A stretch of DNA of 64,000 nucleotides from Odontocerum albicorne (lineage: Eukaryota > Arthropoda > Insecta > Trichoptera > Odontoceridae). A program made the translations under genes and the position numbers. The stretch is from positions 27,327,734 through 27,391,733 of the forward strand of contig OX463839.1 of NCBI GenBank assembly GCA_949825065.1, written 5' to 3'. The notes beneath the pieces are model-generated. The model was not told where the DNA came from, did no database searches, and saw only the letters and a list, made by a program, of their open reading frames with translations. Positions 1-10,760 of the stretch are shown in pieces (the first letter of the stretch is position 1; each line of letters opens with the position of its first letter).

Positions 1-25
1 AATAACCTCTCAGTAATGGTTTATT

Positions 26-1335
26 TTATTTACTTTCATAGAATTCTAACACTTCCTTAATTTCCGACTCGTTGAAAAATACTTCCACATTCTTTATGCC
101 ACTTTGAAAATTATTTGCATTGATACTTTTCCAGCTCTCCCTTAAATGTTTAAAAAGTGGTATGTCAAGACTGCTTATTACATCATGTACTTTGCATTCA
201 AATACACATCGTAAAAAAAGTTAATATACTCGTATATGATGACGGCACGGGAAAAACAACAACTCTCTGTCCAATACTTATTCAAGTAAGACACATGCCC
301 ACTTAAAACAGCCATTGTTTAAGGCAGTTGTGTCGCTGCAGAGAATTTGTACATTGTCTTCTCTACCCCAATAGGTTAATGCATCCCAAACAGCGTTCGC
401 TTGTTCTTTACCAGAAGCATTCTGTAATTTTGGAACGCCGATGAGCTGCTCACTGTTCTCAAATGTATCAACGATTGGAAGTCTTTCTTCTTTTGGGTCC
501 CTGACATTTAATGCGGGCAACAATTTACCATCCCAATGAAAAGTAAGAATTGCAGGGATATTATTCTTGAAAGCCGATTTAATTATTTCAGAACGTTCTC
601 TTCTTTTCGTCTGGCTGATTCGATGAATAGAAGATTTATTAATAGATAGCTCTTCGGTATTGTGGCCAAGTGCCTCTGGTGTCACCTGAAGGATGTATAC
701 AGAATCTCTTATACTCAGCTGACATCTATCCAAAGCAGCCACTAATTTTGTAGTAATACAATCAGTGGTACCTCTTCTCGCTGCATTTTGCATTGATGTA
801 CTCTCAAGACTCACCAACGTCGATTTCATCTGAACTTGGAAATGCCTTATCTGAATCTTCAGATGATGGAAAAGGAGTTACACTAGTAGATGTAGATACT
901 ACACATTGTTGTTTCTCTTGCCTTTTCTCTTTTTCAAATTTTCTTTGCCTCGCCCTTTTCTCTATATCCGCGAGTTTTCGGTCTACTTCTGATAGATAGC
1001 CTTTACGTACAGGCTCTCTCTGTTGAAGTAAAAACTTCCTTTCTTCTTCCAACTTTAATGTTTGTAGAGCATTGGCATGTGCAATATCAAATAAATTGTC
1101 CAAGCAATTTCTAAACTCCCTTTCACGGCGCTTAAAAAAATCTTTAGAATTTTTTGCATTTTTTGCAATTTTCTCCGCTCCGAATGCAAGTTAATAAGTT
1201 TTTGTGAACAATGGTGAACAGCTCTTGTTGTAATTCTCGATTTCTCCCAAAATATCACGCACTCACGAACCACAAGATTAGCACTTACACTGAAATTTAA
1301 TTTTACCTCCCGTATGTTATAAAATAACACTTCCA
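26..1335 (-). pseudogene. Decayed DNA-transposon protein gene (unidentified family)
   Basis: Read on the minus strand in three frames, this block encodes one long protein with lesions. The N-terminal part (about 1310-1160) has VVRECVIFWEKSRI. After a frameshift in an A-rich run near 1150 comes a lysine/glutamate-rich segment (DNLFDIAHANALQ to EKEKRQEKQQ). After a second shift near 820, a 180-residue stretch begins ARRGTTDCITTKLVAALDRC and ends at an in-frame TAA at 278. The same frame reads on beyond that stop (CRHHI, then an acidic tail) to a stop at 26. I recognise this as a protein that recurs in many copies in insect genomes and behaves like a transposon product, but I cannot name its superfamily or catalytic residues. 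It is certainly non-functional here, with two frameshifts and at least two nonsense codons. Confidence 0.6.
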
Positions 1336-1439
1336 GCACTTATCTATTTGTTGCCCTGTTATTTGGTGTTTTATATATCCTATTAAAAACACACGTTCCC
1401 TGGCACTGCGTAATTGATGTGACATAATGTTATGGTCAT

Positions 1440-1530
1440 CCCAGGATAGGGGGGAATGGCAACAACTGCTGGAGGAGGCCGGGGCCCACAATGGGCTGTA
1501 GTGCCATTGATGATGATGATGATGAATGTT
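1440..1530 (+). mobile_element. LINE 3' end with GAT microsatellite tail
   Basis: The plus strand reads WQQLLEEAGAHNGL followed by TAG at 1499-1501. A GATGAT run follows (about 1506-1526). This is the usual last dozen codons plus trinucleotide tail of an insect APE-type LINE. Only the extreme 3' end is present, as expected for 5'-truncated retrotransposition. It sits in the 5' flank of the decayed transposon gene. Confidence 0.6.
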
Positions 1531-1774
1531 ATGGTCGCAAGCCAAAAACACATGCTACACGCTTGATAACAGATAATTAACTGAATGCACTGCACGTGCC
1601 ACGTACTAGAGACCTGACTTAGCGTGAAGAGTTCGGCCATGTTCTTCATGCGAGTTCGCGCTCAAGTCGGCACGGTTTAAATTGCTTCGATCACAACAAA
1701 AAAAATTGTAGACATGTTTTAGAGTCATTCAAACAAAATTGGAGGGTGAGACGGCAAAAATTTTGAAGTCGGAA

Positions 1775-1793
1775 AATAAGGGACACCCTAGTG
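1775..1793. repeat. Possible terminal end of the transposon at 26-1335
   Basis: The string AAGGGACACCCTAGTG lies about 450 bases upstream of the minus-strand transposon protein, where a terminal repeat would be expected. The partner end would lie left of position 1, so the inverted repeat cannot be tested in this window. Assignment to that element is inference. Confidence 0.25.
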
Positions 1794-1859
1794 TGCATCC
1801 ATACTTGTATCGCAAGCAATTTTGTTAACACATGTTTTGAATTTTCTGCGATTGTCTAG

Positions 1860-2055
1860 ATGAATACAAAATTCAAACGGCGCTCAAACATTAAATTTTG
1901 TTTAAAACTAGGAAAAATAGCACCTGAGATTCTTGCAATGCTTTTCCAGGCTTACGGTTATGAAATCATGAGTCAAAACCAATGTTATAAGTGGAATTCA
2001 CATTTTTGAAAATAGTGGAGCGCCACTTGAGGACAATGAATGGAGAAGATAAGGT
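1860..2055 (+). pseudogene. Mariner transposase N-terminal fragment
   Basis: An ATG at 1860 opens a 56-codon frame with FKRRSNIKFCLKLGK, then a LAMLFQAYGYE block and CYKWNSHF before a stop. This is the first helix-turn-helix of a mariner transposase (family form: N-I-K-F-C-x-K-L-G-K, then Q-A-Y-G-D-E, then W-x-x-x-F). The following bases still carry fragments of the linker with several stops. No catalytic region or terminal repeats are visible. It is a different sequence from the mariners at 5, 13 and 62 kb. Confidence 0.6.
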
Positions 2056-2367
2056 AACAAAACTACAAAGGGGTTACAATCTAGAAAATACCTGGATTTT
2101 ATTGTTAAAATCCAAAGTATCCGAGAATCACAATCCTTAGTCATACCATATTAGTGTGTAATTTTTGTGCACTTTGGTGAAAAGTGATAAAATGTGAGCA
2201 CTTAAATAAGTCAGAATTATTTTTTCAGGTAGGTTCACCAGTGTCTTTTACATAATTGTAATGCTGCTGTTTTCATTTATTCAAGAAAAAAATCAAAGAA
2301 TTTTATCACTGAAGAAAAGATGGAAAGAATGAAACCAAAATCATACATAATGAAAAAATAAATAAAC

Positions 2368-2518
2368 CTTTTTTTGCCAAAGATGTACATCAAAGTTACT
2401 TTTAAAAGATGCAGGTGTAAATTTTTTATGGGCAGGTTGTTCTTGTCTGCTTTTGCAAATTAATACACCTACTTCTTCAAATGTTTCTCTAATGGCTGTT
2501 ATCCTCAATGCTATATGT
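2368..2518 (-). CDS. NUDT19-like paralogue B, coding exon 2 (Nudix box)
   Basis: The minus strand has an acceptor ATTCCAG before 2518 and a donor AAG|GTTTAT after 2368. The 151-nt exon encodes H-I-A-L-R-I-T-A-I-R-E-T-F-E-E-V-G-V-L-I, the REUXEEXGU half of the Nudix box, where the glutamates bind the catalytic metal. It ends ...NFDVHLWQKK. It starts one base into a codon and ends in phase 0, exactly as exon 2 of paralogue A (22686-22833). It joins in frame to 4741-5045. The later exons must lie left of the window. Confidence 0.8.
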
Positions 2519-2519
2519 C

Positions 2520-2866
2520 TGGAATATATTAAAAGTTTATTACAAAATCAAATAATACAATTTCGTGGTTTTAGCCAAATTTGATAAGTATTTTTTAATT
2601 AGAAAAATAGACATGTTTAATAAGTTACCTTTCATTTTTATTTTTTTCATAAATGCTTTAAATTGGTTAAATATAGTATATCTAGACCAAATATTTTCAT
2701 CAAAATCAATATCAAATAGAAAACTTTCATAACAAATTTATTAATACCAAGAATAAAAGTAAACTTTTTGTATTGTATTACATTTTTGTTACATATAGTA
2801 TAACCTGATAGATTTATTACAGTGTGGTATTTGTTTCTAAGTAACCAAAAATATATTAACTATGCC
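2520..2866. other. Intron 1 of NUDT19 paralogue B, AT-rich, no feature seen
   Basis: Apart from the splice acceptor at its left edge, this 350-base stretch shows only A/T-rich sequence. I see no repeat or coding signal before the piggyBac remnant begins. Confidence 0.5.
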
Positions 2867-2880
2867 TTAACACATTGTTT

Positions 2881-2982
2881 GCGGGAAACGCTTAAAAGCG
2901 TCTTTTACATACTGTTGGTAGAGAGCGGGAGGCGCTTAAAAGCGTTGTATTTGATTACCGTTAGTAGAGCGCGGGAGACGCC
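2881..2982 (+). repeat. Three subterminal GCGGGA repeats of the piggyBac
   Basis: GCGGGAAACGCTTAAAAGCG at 2881, GCGGGAGGCGCTTAAAAGCG at 2925 and GCGGGAGACGCC at 2971 recur at 44-46-base spacing. The first two contain the short palindrome CGCTTAAAAGCG. Their place just inside the terminal TTAA suggests transposase-binding subterminal repeats. Confidence 0.6.
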
Positions 2983-3039
2983 AAAAAACATTGTAGAGAT
3001 CGGAATTGGGTTTGCGGTTACTTGTGAAGTGAAGCGATT

Positions 3040-3101
3040 AGTATAATGAGGGTCGGGTGGCAGACTGTCTTAGTATAATTAGGGTCGGGTGGCAGACTGT
3101 C
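3040..3101 (+). repeat. 32-bp tandem duplication
   Basis: AGTATAATGAGGGTCGGGTG at 3040 is repeated with one change at 3072, each followed by GCAGACTGTC. It lies in the 5' untranslated part of the piggyBac remnant. Confidence 0.8.
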
Positions 3102-3388
3102 GTCATATAACATGCACTCCAAATACAATAGTTGTAAGATAAACATTTCCTTTTTTCTTTATAATTCTTCAGTATTGAGGCGATATTGTTTAGTTCAAGA
3201 CGTTCTCCATTTTCGTTTCTGCCTACATTCCGCTATTGCAAATTATTTTTATTAAAAAAATATTACAAAATACCTATCATTGTATCATATAGAATAGTGG
3301 ATATCGATCGTTGTTGTGTTTGAAAAGTTATTTGTTCCGTATTTTTATAATAAATGAATATTTTTTTCATAAAAAAGACCCAATAAAA

Positions 3389-4407
3389 ATGGATTACGAT
3401 AGTAATGAGAGCGATGGAGAATTGTGTGCTGATAATTTTTCAGATTATTCTTGTGTTGAGAAAAATACAGATGGCGAATTTGAAACTAGTAATAATGAAG
3501 TTACCGCGCGTCCTCGGACATTTTTCCGACGAACAATTTCAAGCGATTCGGATTCAGACTCGGACGAAGGTGAAGAAGAATGGTCATCAGCAGACAATCC
3601 ACCAGTTCTGGAAGAGATTTTAGGTCGACCAGGTTTAACTACCGGTAGTGTTTTGAATAGGAGATGATTTTTTTACATTCCTTGTACAAGAATCTAACAG
3701 ATATTATTATCAAAATAAGCACAAATTTTAAATATAAGAAAACTCTCAAACGGAAAGACATTACAATACAAGAAATGAAGAACTTTTTGGGACTTATCTT
3801 TCTTATGGGACAAGCCCGTAAGGACAGAAGATATGAATACTGGAGTTCAGATGCATCCACGGAAACACCATTTTTTGCGAGCAGACCAATATATTTCTTA
3901 TTATTCTATCTTACGAAAAACTACTAAATGGACCAAAAGACTGGCGATGTATTTAATAAATTGTGCATTGTTCAACTCCTTTGTTGTGTATAACTCTGTT
4001 ACAAGAGAAAATAAAATAAAATATAAACAATTTTTAAAGGACATTGCAGAACACTGGCTGATCAGATTTCGTCGGATAATATTCAAGACTCGGAACCGAC
4101 ACCATCGACATCTGGTGTCCGAAAAAAATCTTCAAAATCAGATTCTCCGGGAAGACTTTCAATGGATATGAGAAAACATACATTGGAAAAGATTGAAAGC
4201 ACTGGTAAAAACAAGAATCTACGAAGGAGATGTCGTGTGTGCGCGGTCCACAAAGCGCGTAGCGAAACCCGATATATATGTAAATTCTGTGATGTGCCAT
4301 TACATAAAGGGAACTGTTTTCAACGATATCATACTTTAAAACAATATTGTTTATTTTTTCGTATTTTACAAAATATATATTATGTTGAACATGTACAGAA
4401 GGACTAA
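3389..4407 (+). pseudogene. piggyBac transposase, catalytic core deleted
   Basis: From the ATG at 3389 the frame gives an acidic, serine-rich N-terminus (DSDSDSDEGEEEW) typical of piggyBac, then stops near 3667. A shifted frame from about 3664 gives EMKNFLGLIFLMGQARK, the conserved start of the DDE_Tnp_1_7 domain, and YWSSDASTETPFF. Near 3900 the reading jumps straight to KWTKRLAMYLINCALFNSF, a C-terminal block. So the middle, which normally holds the aspartate triad, is missing. The C-terminal cysteine-rich zinc-binding tail is intact (RRRCRVCAVHK, CKFCDVPLHKGNCFQRYHT, about 4220-4345). Dead as an autonomous element. Confidence 0.8.
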
Positions 4408-4465
4408 ATGGACAGTAAGGTAAATAAAGAACATGTACAGAAGGACTAAATGGACAGTAAGGTAA
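4388..4465 (+). repeat. 42-bp period tandem duplication
   Basis: AACATGTACAGAAGGACTAA at 4388 recurs at 4430, each copy followed by ATGGACAGTAAGGTAA. It directly follows the piggyBac stop codon. Confidence 0.8.
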
Positions 4466-4740
4466 TAAAATAAATGCAATTTAACCTTAAATATCATAAT
4501 TGTTTACCCAAATATATATAAATTTATAAATAGATCATTAAAAACGATTTCATTAATGATAAAATGCTGAAAATTTTATTTAAATATAATCAATAGTTCT
4601 CAAGTTATAGTAATTTTACGTGAAACGTAATTTCGCGTGCGAATCGAAAAAATAATGCTGCTGATCATTCTTTCAAGTTTTAACTGAACATAATGAAAAG
4701 TTTTATATGAAATGACCCTATTATTAATTAAATAACAAAC

Positions 4741-5053
4741 CTGAGATTAGGGTCATAGTCATGTTCAAAGATTTTTGATATTGGCATATTTGAGCTTTGA
4801 AAAACTTTGAATTTATCATCGGGTATATTAAAGGACTTAAAATAATCAAGCCAACTATTTGCTGAATCAGATTCATCAAAAGTTCCACCAGGGAAGACTA
4901 TTGTACTTGGCATGAAACCAGCCTTTTCACTCCTTTTTTGAAATAAAATTTGATAATTTGCTTCATTGCCTGCTTTTTGTGTATTATGTCGGGCAAGCGC
5001 TATAATGCTCGCAGATTCCCTCCAATGTTTTAAATTTGCCTTCATTTTGTTTC
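4741..5053 (-). CDS. NUDT19-like paralogue B, coding exon 1
   Basis: This exon begins a second NUDT19-type gene. The ATG is at 5045. Eight bases upstream is a splice acceptor (TTTAACTTTTAG), so a 5' non-coding exon is expected. The product starts MKANLKHWRESASIIALAR and carries the CoA-Nudix signature: RS at residues 39-40 and FPGG at 51-54. The donor is CTCAG|GTTTGT after 4741, leaving two bases of a codon that join exon 2 (2368-2518) as arginine. About 41 of the first 100 residues can be matched by eye to paralogue A. The open frame is intact over both visible exons, so this may be a working gene truncated only by the window. Family role: hydrolysis of CoA and CoA esters. Confidence 0.85.
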
Positions 5054-5087
5054 CTAAAAGTTAAAAAAATAATTTTATGATAATGTA

Positions 5088-6043
5088 CGAGGCGTATCCA
5101 GAAAGTAAGTGTACTGAGGCTCTCACGACCAGATGGATTTTATTTTCGACATGTTGGCTACACTTCCGTGTAGCCTGACCCTTCCCCTCCGCAACGAGAC
5201 CGGTTCGAGGTCAGTACGTTGAGAAGTGTCGACGCAACAACACGTTTCGTGAAAAATGTCAATCGAATCTCCCGCCAAGTGCGAAATACGCGGCGTTATC
5301 CGTTATCTCGTTTGGAAGGGAAAACCTCCAATTGAGGTTTATAATGAGGTGAAAACTGCATATGGTGATAAAGCTATGAATCGTACGAGTGTGTACAAGT
5401 GGTGTCGCGAGTTTAAAAATGGTCGTACGTCTGTGCATGATGATCAGAAAAGTTCAAAACCACAATTTCAGTCAAGAAAATCATGGCATCCGTGTTTTGG
5501 GACTGTCAAGGCATAATTTTAATTGAATATATGCCTCAAGGGGAGACCATCAACTCTGCAAGATACTGTGAGACCCTAAAAAAATTGCGGAGGGCGATTC
5601 AGAACAAGAGGAGAGGCATGCTGACAAAGGGAGTCTGTCGGCTGCACAACAATGCCAAACCACACACGGCCAACGCCACGAAGGAACTGCTCGCCTCGTT
5701 TAAATGGGATGTCCTGAACCATCCCGCGCATTCCCCTGACCTAGCACCTTCAGATTACTATCTCTTTACCTCCCTGAAGCTGCACATGGGTGGAAAAAGG
5801 TTTTCAACCGACGAGGAGGTAAAGGAGGAGCCGGAGAAGTGGACGGAGGGGTTGGCGGGAAATTACTTCGAGGAAGGCATCAAAAAGTTGATACCCCGCT
5901 TCACCACCTGCATTGAGAGGAATGGCGAATAGGTCGAAAAATAGCTTATATATGTACTATGGTAACCACGTAATTTTTTTGTTTAAATAAAAAAAATTGT
6001 AACCTATAAAAATTCAGTACACTTAGTTTCTGGATATGCCTCG
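5088..6043 (+). mobile_element. Mariner with intact CGAGG-type inverted ends, internally deleted
   Basis: The left end reads CGAGGCGTATCCAGAAAGTA and the complement of the right end CGAGGCATATCCAGAAACTA. The inverted repeats are about 28 bp. The target TA is duplicated at 5086-5087 and 6044-6045. At about 956 bp it is shorter than the usual 1.3 kb. It sits about 35 bases upstream of exon 1 of NUDT19 paralogue B, in the opposite orientation, so inside that gene's 5' intron. Confidence 0.9.
5256..5932 (+). pseudogene. Mariner transposase with internal deletion
   Basis: The frame from ATG 5256 encodes the DNA-binding half (residues 1-60: RGVIRYLVWKGKPPIEVYNE, TSVYKWCREFKNG). It breaks near 5475 and continues in another frame as SVFWDCQGIILIEYMPQGE, the region between the first and second catalytic aspartates. 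The part with the first aspartate (ITGDE type) is deleted. The second motif reads LHNNAKPH, so its aspartate has become asparagine. The third is intact (HSPDLAPSDYYLF). The tail ends FTTCIERNGE with a stop at 5930-5932. It cannot be catalytically active. Confidence 0.9.
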
Positions 6044-6179
6044 TAATATTGAACAACTGAAGAAGTTAGACAAATCAGAATAAATTATAGCACATTTTAA
6101 ATAATGATTTTTCTCTCCTAAGTGTTCAGAAAGAATTCCTATTCGGGGTTCTTGTTTCCTGCATCAGATATGGTAAGCC

Positions 6180-7200
6180 CATCTGAGTCTTAGCATTTCA
6201 AATGGATGGAAAGTTTGAGAACCTGATAGATTTTATAAAGTTTTTCATGATATCTGATTAGTTATTTCCATCCTGGATCGGTGCACATATTTACTAAAAA
6301 AACGTCTTATCAAAACTCTGAAATTTTTATTGATTTGGCCAAGATTGTCCACGCTTCATATCCGTATACCAACATGGTTTGGATAATGATTTTGTATAAA
6401 GTTGTTTTAGTTCCTCTGTGAACACTCCGTGACTTCAATATAGGTTGTTATGAAAAGAAGACATTAGGTGCATAATTTTTTTCCCTTCATCAGTTTCCTT
6501 ATTGTTTCTGTTAATTTTAGAGCCCGGGTATGGGAAGTCCTCGACTACTTCAGTTATAATTTTCCATATAACATATTTGACACTTGAACCAGATGTGTTT
6601 CTAGACAGAGTGCATCACTACTTTTGTCTTATTTTCATTGATCTTCAGCCAACATTCCCTACACAGACTCTAAGGTTTCAAAAGCTTCTTTGAGAGCTAC
6701 CAAGGATTTTCCCATGATATTCATCTGCATATTACACTGCATGACAAGATTCAAAATATGTATTAGAATTTGTGTCTACAGAAGACTTCCTGGTGACATT
6801 CCAGAGCGAGGTTGAAAAGTATTGAGTCCAGCCCATCTCCTTGTTTCAACACTCGTGGAACAGTAAAGCTGTCAGTCAGTTTGTTATTTATTTTTACTTA
6901 ATCATGTGTATTTTAAATATGTAGCAAGTTAAATATATTTTATTAATTTAGTTGGCATGTCAAAGTCTAGTAGAATTCAAATAGTTTTTATGGTACACAC
7001 AGTCGTAGACCTGTTTGAAGTCAGCAAAAAGTTTGTGTATGTCAACAACAAATTCCCAGAACTTTCCTAATATTTTACAGACAGTAAATAGTTGGCCCAT
7101 CATCAATCTTCCTCTTCTAAAATATGTTTGATATTCACTAGCAATGTTTTTTTCCAAAATATTTTAGTTTTTCTTTGAAGATCGTTGTAAAGACTTTATA
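6180..7200 (-). pseudogene. LINE reverse transcriptase relic
   Basis: On the minus strand short conserved RT blocks survive in order: SEYQTYFRRGRLMMGQLFTV and FADFKQVYDCVY (about 7130-6990), KQGDGLDSILFNLALE (about 6830-6790), then a YADE box in place of YADD with a following ETLES block (about 6740-6640), and VYGYEAWT near 6370. Stops and frameshifts separate them. It is an old, roughly 1-kb internal RT fragment with no ends seen. Confidence 0.65.
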
Positions 7201-8460
7201 TACAAAGTTGAGAACTGAGATGTGTCTATGATTTTCACACTTAAGTTTAGAATTGAAAAGATTAACTTAAAGTGTATTTTCAGTAACAGTATAATGTGTA
7301 AAATTGTATTATTGAAATTATTTGAGAAGTGTAAGAAAAGTTTATTTTGAAGGTTTAAGCTGGAAAATATGCATTGTTGGGGAAATTATTTCAACTATAC
7401 CAAGCACCTTTTGATGTTCCCATTGTTATCACTTGCACCGAGTTTCGTCGTATTTATATAAAAAATATATTCTCAAAGCGCAATTAAATATTTTAATGTG
7501 AAAAAAAAACCTGTTTCGCAAATTTTGGACAAAACAATACTCCTTTTTGGCTCTTAGATAAAAAGTAAATATTCAGATTTCCGAAATTGCAAAATAACCA
7601 GTAAACTATTTAGTCTCTCAAAAGTTACAGGATGTTAAAACCAAATTGATTTTTACTTTAATTCATTTTGAGTACTTCACGAATAAAAAAAACAACCTTT
7701 GACCAAGGCTATCAATCGAGATATGTATGTACATGTATTATGTGTGTTATAAATTGTGAATTTTTAAATTGTCTTACTTTATTATTGAAGAAATTTTATT
7801 TCATGAATATAATATAAACATAAGAAAGTATCACGAGAAGTAGATAATAATTATGGATTGAAATGGATTTAGAATATAATATTTCAGATTTATTCACTCA
7901 CATTAGATGTTTGTTTTGAGTTAAAGAAATTTGGACACCTTTCGTTCATGACAGCTGTCAGCTGGTTTTCGTAATATTGCCCACTTAAAAAAATCGAGTG
8001 GTTGTGTTCATAATTATATGATTTTACTTACAAAATGATGATTTCTTGAAGAAAAAACATTGAAAAAATCTCAATATTACAAAGAACATTGGCAATAAAC
8101 ATTGTAGTAAGCCAAAATTTATTTTCACAACTTATACTTATAAAATTATACTGAACATTTTTAAAAATAAGTTTCTACTTTGAAATAATATTATTGCTCA
8201 TTCAATCATTTGTACTGCAACCAAAGATATATCTTTGATACCAAATCTGTCGACACTTATGTTAGCAACACGTTTTCTCCAATTTCGAGCACAAATGTTT
8301 GTCTAATAGATACAAACCAATTTTTTCCAATTAAATAACAAAAAATGTTTTGTTTTAATTGACGAACTAACTGCGTTTTCTAATGCGCTTAACGCACTTG
8401 TGTACTGGTCACTAATATATGTATAAATTATAAGCTCCGCAAACTAACAGGGCTGGGCCT
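7200..8460. other. AT-rich unannotated stretch
   Basis: I see no coding block, repeat pair or terminal repeat here. One candidate splice donor (TTTT|GTAAGTAAAA, minus strand, at 8032) could belong to a 5' non-coding exon of NUDT19 paralogue B, but nothing else supports it. Confidence 0.4.
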
Positions 8461-8469
8461 GACTCGGGT

Positions 8470-9530
8470 CTTTATGTTCATTTTTTAAATTTATTTATTC
8501 AAAACGGCAATATCCCTTATAACAATAATACTAGTAAAAACAGTAGGGAGTGCATCATATATTAAAAAAACTAAAACAATTACAATGAAAAGAAACGATA
8601 CTAACAAAAATATAAATACATAAGCATGCAAGTAAGTACACACCTCACACTTTCACAATAATGTCAAAATTCAATTATATTAGTTACCAACATAGCACTG
8701 CACCAAACTTGGCGTCGTTCTTGACATCTTAAGTGCCCATAAAATGGGAGGGAAGGGGATTAGGGTACTTGACATTGGTGCCACCGGAGATGATTATGTA
8801 AGCAATTTGTGATAGGCATATCCTGTTGCATATAGGGCAAGGAGCTTCACAACTTGCAGCTTGTCTACGTTTTCTTTCTCCACTGGGTCTCTGATAACTA
8901 ACAACAGTTTGACGCCATTTGGCTCTATCTGCTATTGTCCGCTCCCAGTAAAGTTGTTGCTGAGCATTATTGTTTTTAAGCATTTCATACAGTATGTCCT
9001 TATATAGCTTGTTCAGCACACCGTGTGGTCTTCTGCTTTCCTCTTGCTCACAAAAGAGGATATTTCTTGGGAATCTGGATTTAGGAATGCAAACCACGTG
9101 TCCAGACCAACACAGGCAAGCACCCGACATTAGAATTTCGATGCCATAGCAGTTTTCTCTTTTCCAAACTTCGTAATCTCTTCTCTAGTTATGAACTGGT
9201 CGAGGTTATTCACTACGGGACATTAAGATGTCGTCAAAATTGCTTTGATGTCAACTTCGGCGTCACAGTTGAGTGTGTTGGAGTAGTGATTCTTTCATCT
9301 TTCCTTAATCTGATTTGTATCCATCATTTGTTTGCATCAAGAATAGGGCAAGATATTTTGATTTTAGGTTCATAGATTGACTTCACTGATTGGAAAAAAA
9401 TCCTGAGGTCATGTCGATCAGCAATGTTTTGAATCTCATTGGCTTTTTTAGCACTGGTTTTTGGCCATTCAAATTTTTTGGTGCAGTTCAAGTTTGAATG
9501 CTTTGTAATAAGTGGCTGCCGTGGGATCTT
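8470..9530 (-). pseudogene. LINE C-terminal relic with zinc-finger-like end
   Basis: The minus strand from 9530 gives KKANEIQNIADRHDLRIFF and YEPKIKISCPILDANK, the linker before the RT of jockey-like LINEs. The RT itself is deleted. From 9130 comes the C-terminus: CWSGHVVCIPKSRFPRNILF, RRPHGVLNKLYKD, ERTIADRAKWRQTV, and a CPIC zinc-finger-like motif near the end. The 8470-8730 stretch is a T-rich (A-rich on minus) 3' untranslated-like tail. The open C-terminal frame of 133 codons suggests a relatively recent copy. Confidence 0.7.
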
Positions 9531-9959
9531 AAGGTTAGTTGTTTACTCTTTTATGTGCCCCATACTTGCAAACGAGTAGAAGTTTTATTTGTTAGCTCGT
9601 TTTTTTAATCAATCCTCCTGGCGCTTATCGTTACTAATTTCAACTACTGATACGAAAAAGTTATAAATTGCATCTCTGATTTTTGTCCAGAAACTTTCTA
9701 GATTAATAATGTACACTGCAGGGGGTATTATCGTGATATGGAATTGTTGTCGCACCTCTGTGTTTTATTTTTTTCCGTGTAGAGACGATTTCTGCAGAGT
9801 TCGGGTTTTTGGAGAAATTTTGGTTTCAGAAGTAATCAATTTTTGATACTACCAGTACCTGTCAAGACTTGGTTATTTGTAATTGCCTTTTCAGATACAT
9901 TTTAAAGGTCAACAAACTAACTTTAAAAATGTCCGAGACTTCAGCGTATTCATTTCTGA

Positions 9960-10620
9960 TCCTATGCTAAGAGAGAATTTGTAAAATAATTCGTTCTATA
10001 ATTCTCATATAGATATGTGTCTTGTAGCCTGGCCATTCTTGATGGAACTTGAATATTAATAAATTTAAGGAGTTTCGGACAATCGTTAATTTCATTCATG
10101 ATTTTTTTATAATACGACCAAGTCTGCTATTAAACATTGATCAAAGAGGCTTGTCAGATCAAGCAAGATAAGATCAAACAATAAATTATAATTTATTTTA
10201 TTCATATTAAGACCAATTTTAAAAGTGACGTGGTGCAACCACCTGTGTTGGACTCTCTCCAGTGCACTGGAATAGATCGTAGAATAGAGTTCGTATATGA
10301 TACTAGAATTGTATTCTAATTTACTTTCCACGAAGGTAACGCAAATAAATTTTATAGCTTATATTCCCTTAAATGGTTTTGAATTTCTCAAAATCAATTC
10401 CAACATCCTCAGGCAAGTGAGTTTATCAATTAGAGTAGAAAATTTTAAACAAACCACTATCAAATATGACACCCATATATTTTATGTTCGAAACTGCTTC
10501 CAATTTATCGTAATCCATCGAATAATCGAAATTTATGGGGTTTTTGGTCATCAAGTCACTGATATTCTGATATTTTTTAGTGTTCAAGTGCAGTTCATTC
10601 TCTGACACCATGAAAACAAC
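9960..10620 (-). pseudogene. LINE RT C-terminal relic (second family)
   Basis: From 10611 the minus strand reads ENELHLNTKKYQNIS, then IKYMGVIFDSGLF (the L-G-V-x-F-D-S block after the RT palm), ESKLEYNSSIIYEL near 10330, LERVQHRWLHHV near 10250, and PKLLKFINIQVPSRMARL with RTNYFTNSLL near 10070-9975. This order matches the C-terminal half of a jockey/CR1-like ORF2. Several frame changes are needed. Confidence 0.65.
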
Positions 10621-10760
10621 TTAACGAGACTTGTTTGGTTTATATTACAGTCATCGATCTATTTAATTACTTTAAATACTTTATTGTTATCCGCTTAAAA
10701 CAAAAAAAAATCAAGTCCTTTGAAATATTCGGATATATTGTCGACGAACAGGCTAAACAC

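Larger units (their letters stand above)
2867..4470 (+). mobile_element. piggyBac element remnant, internally deleted
   Basis: A TTAA at 2867-2870 followed by CACATTGTTTGCGGG is the candidate 5' end. Three subterminal GCGGGA repeats and a 32-bp duplication follow, then a broken transposase gene (3389-4407). No matching 3' inverted end was found, so the right boundary is approximate. The element lies inside intron 1 of NUDT19 paralogue B in the opposite orientation. Confidence 0.65.

Noticed and set aside
1303..1649. Histidine-rich frames on the minus strand
   Set aside because: They are the complement of the GAT microsatellite tail of a plus-strand LINE.
4034..4300. Minus-strand frame opposite the piggyBac C-terminus
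   Set aside because: It is the shadow of the piggyBac zinc-binding tail on the other strand.
8372..8433. Possible promoter of NUDT19 paralogue B
   Set aside because: A TATA-like box and CAGTTAG lie about 60 bases apart, too far for a core promoter, and the only support is a donor-like site at 8032.
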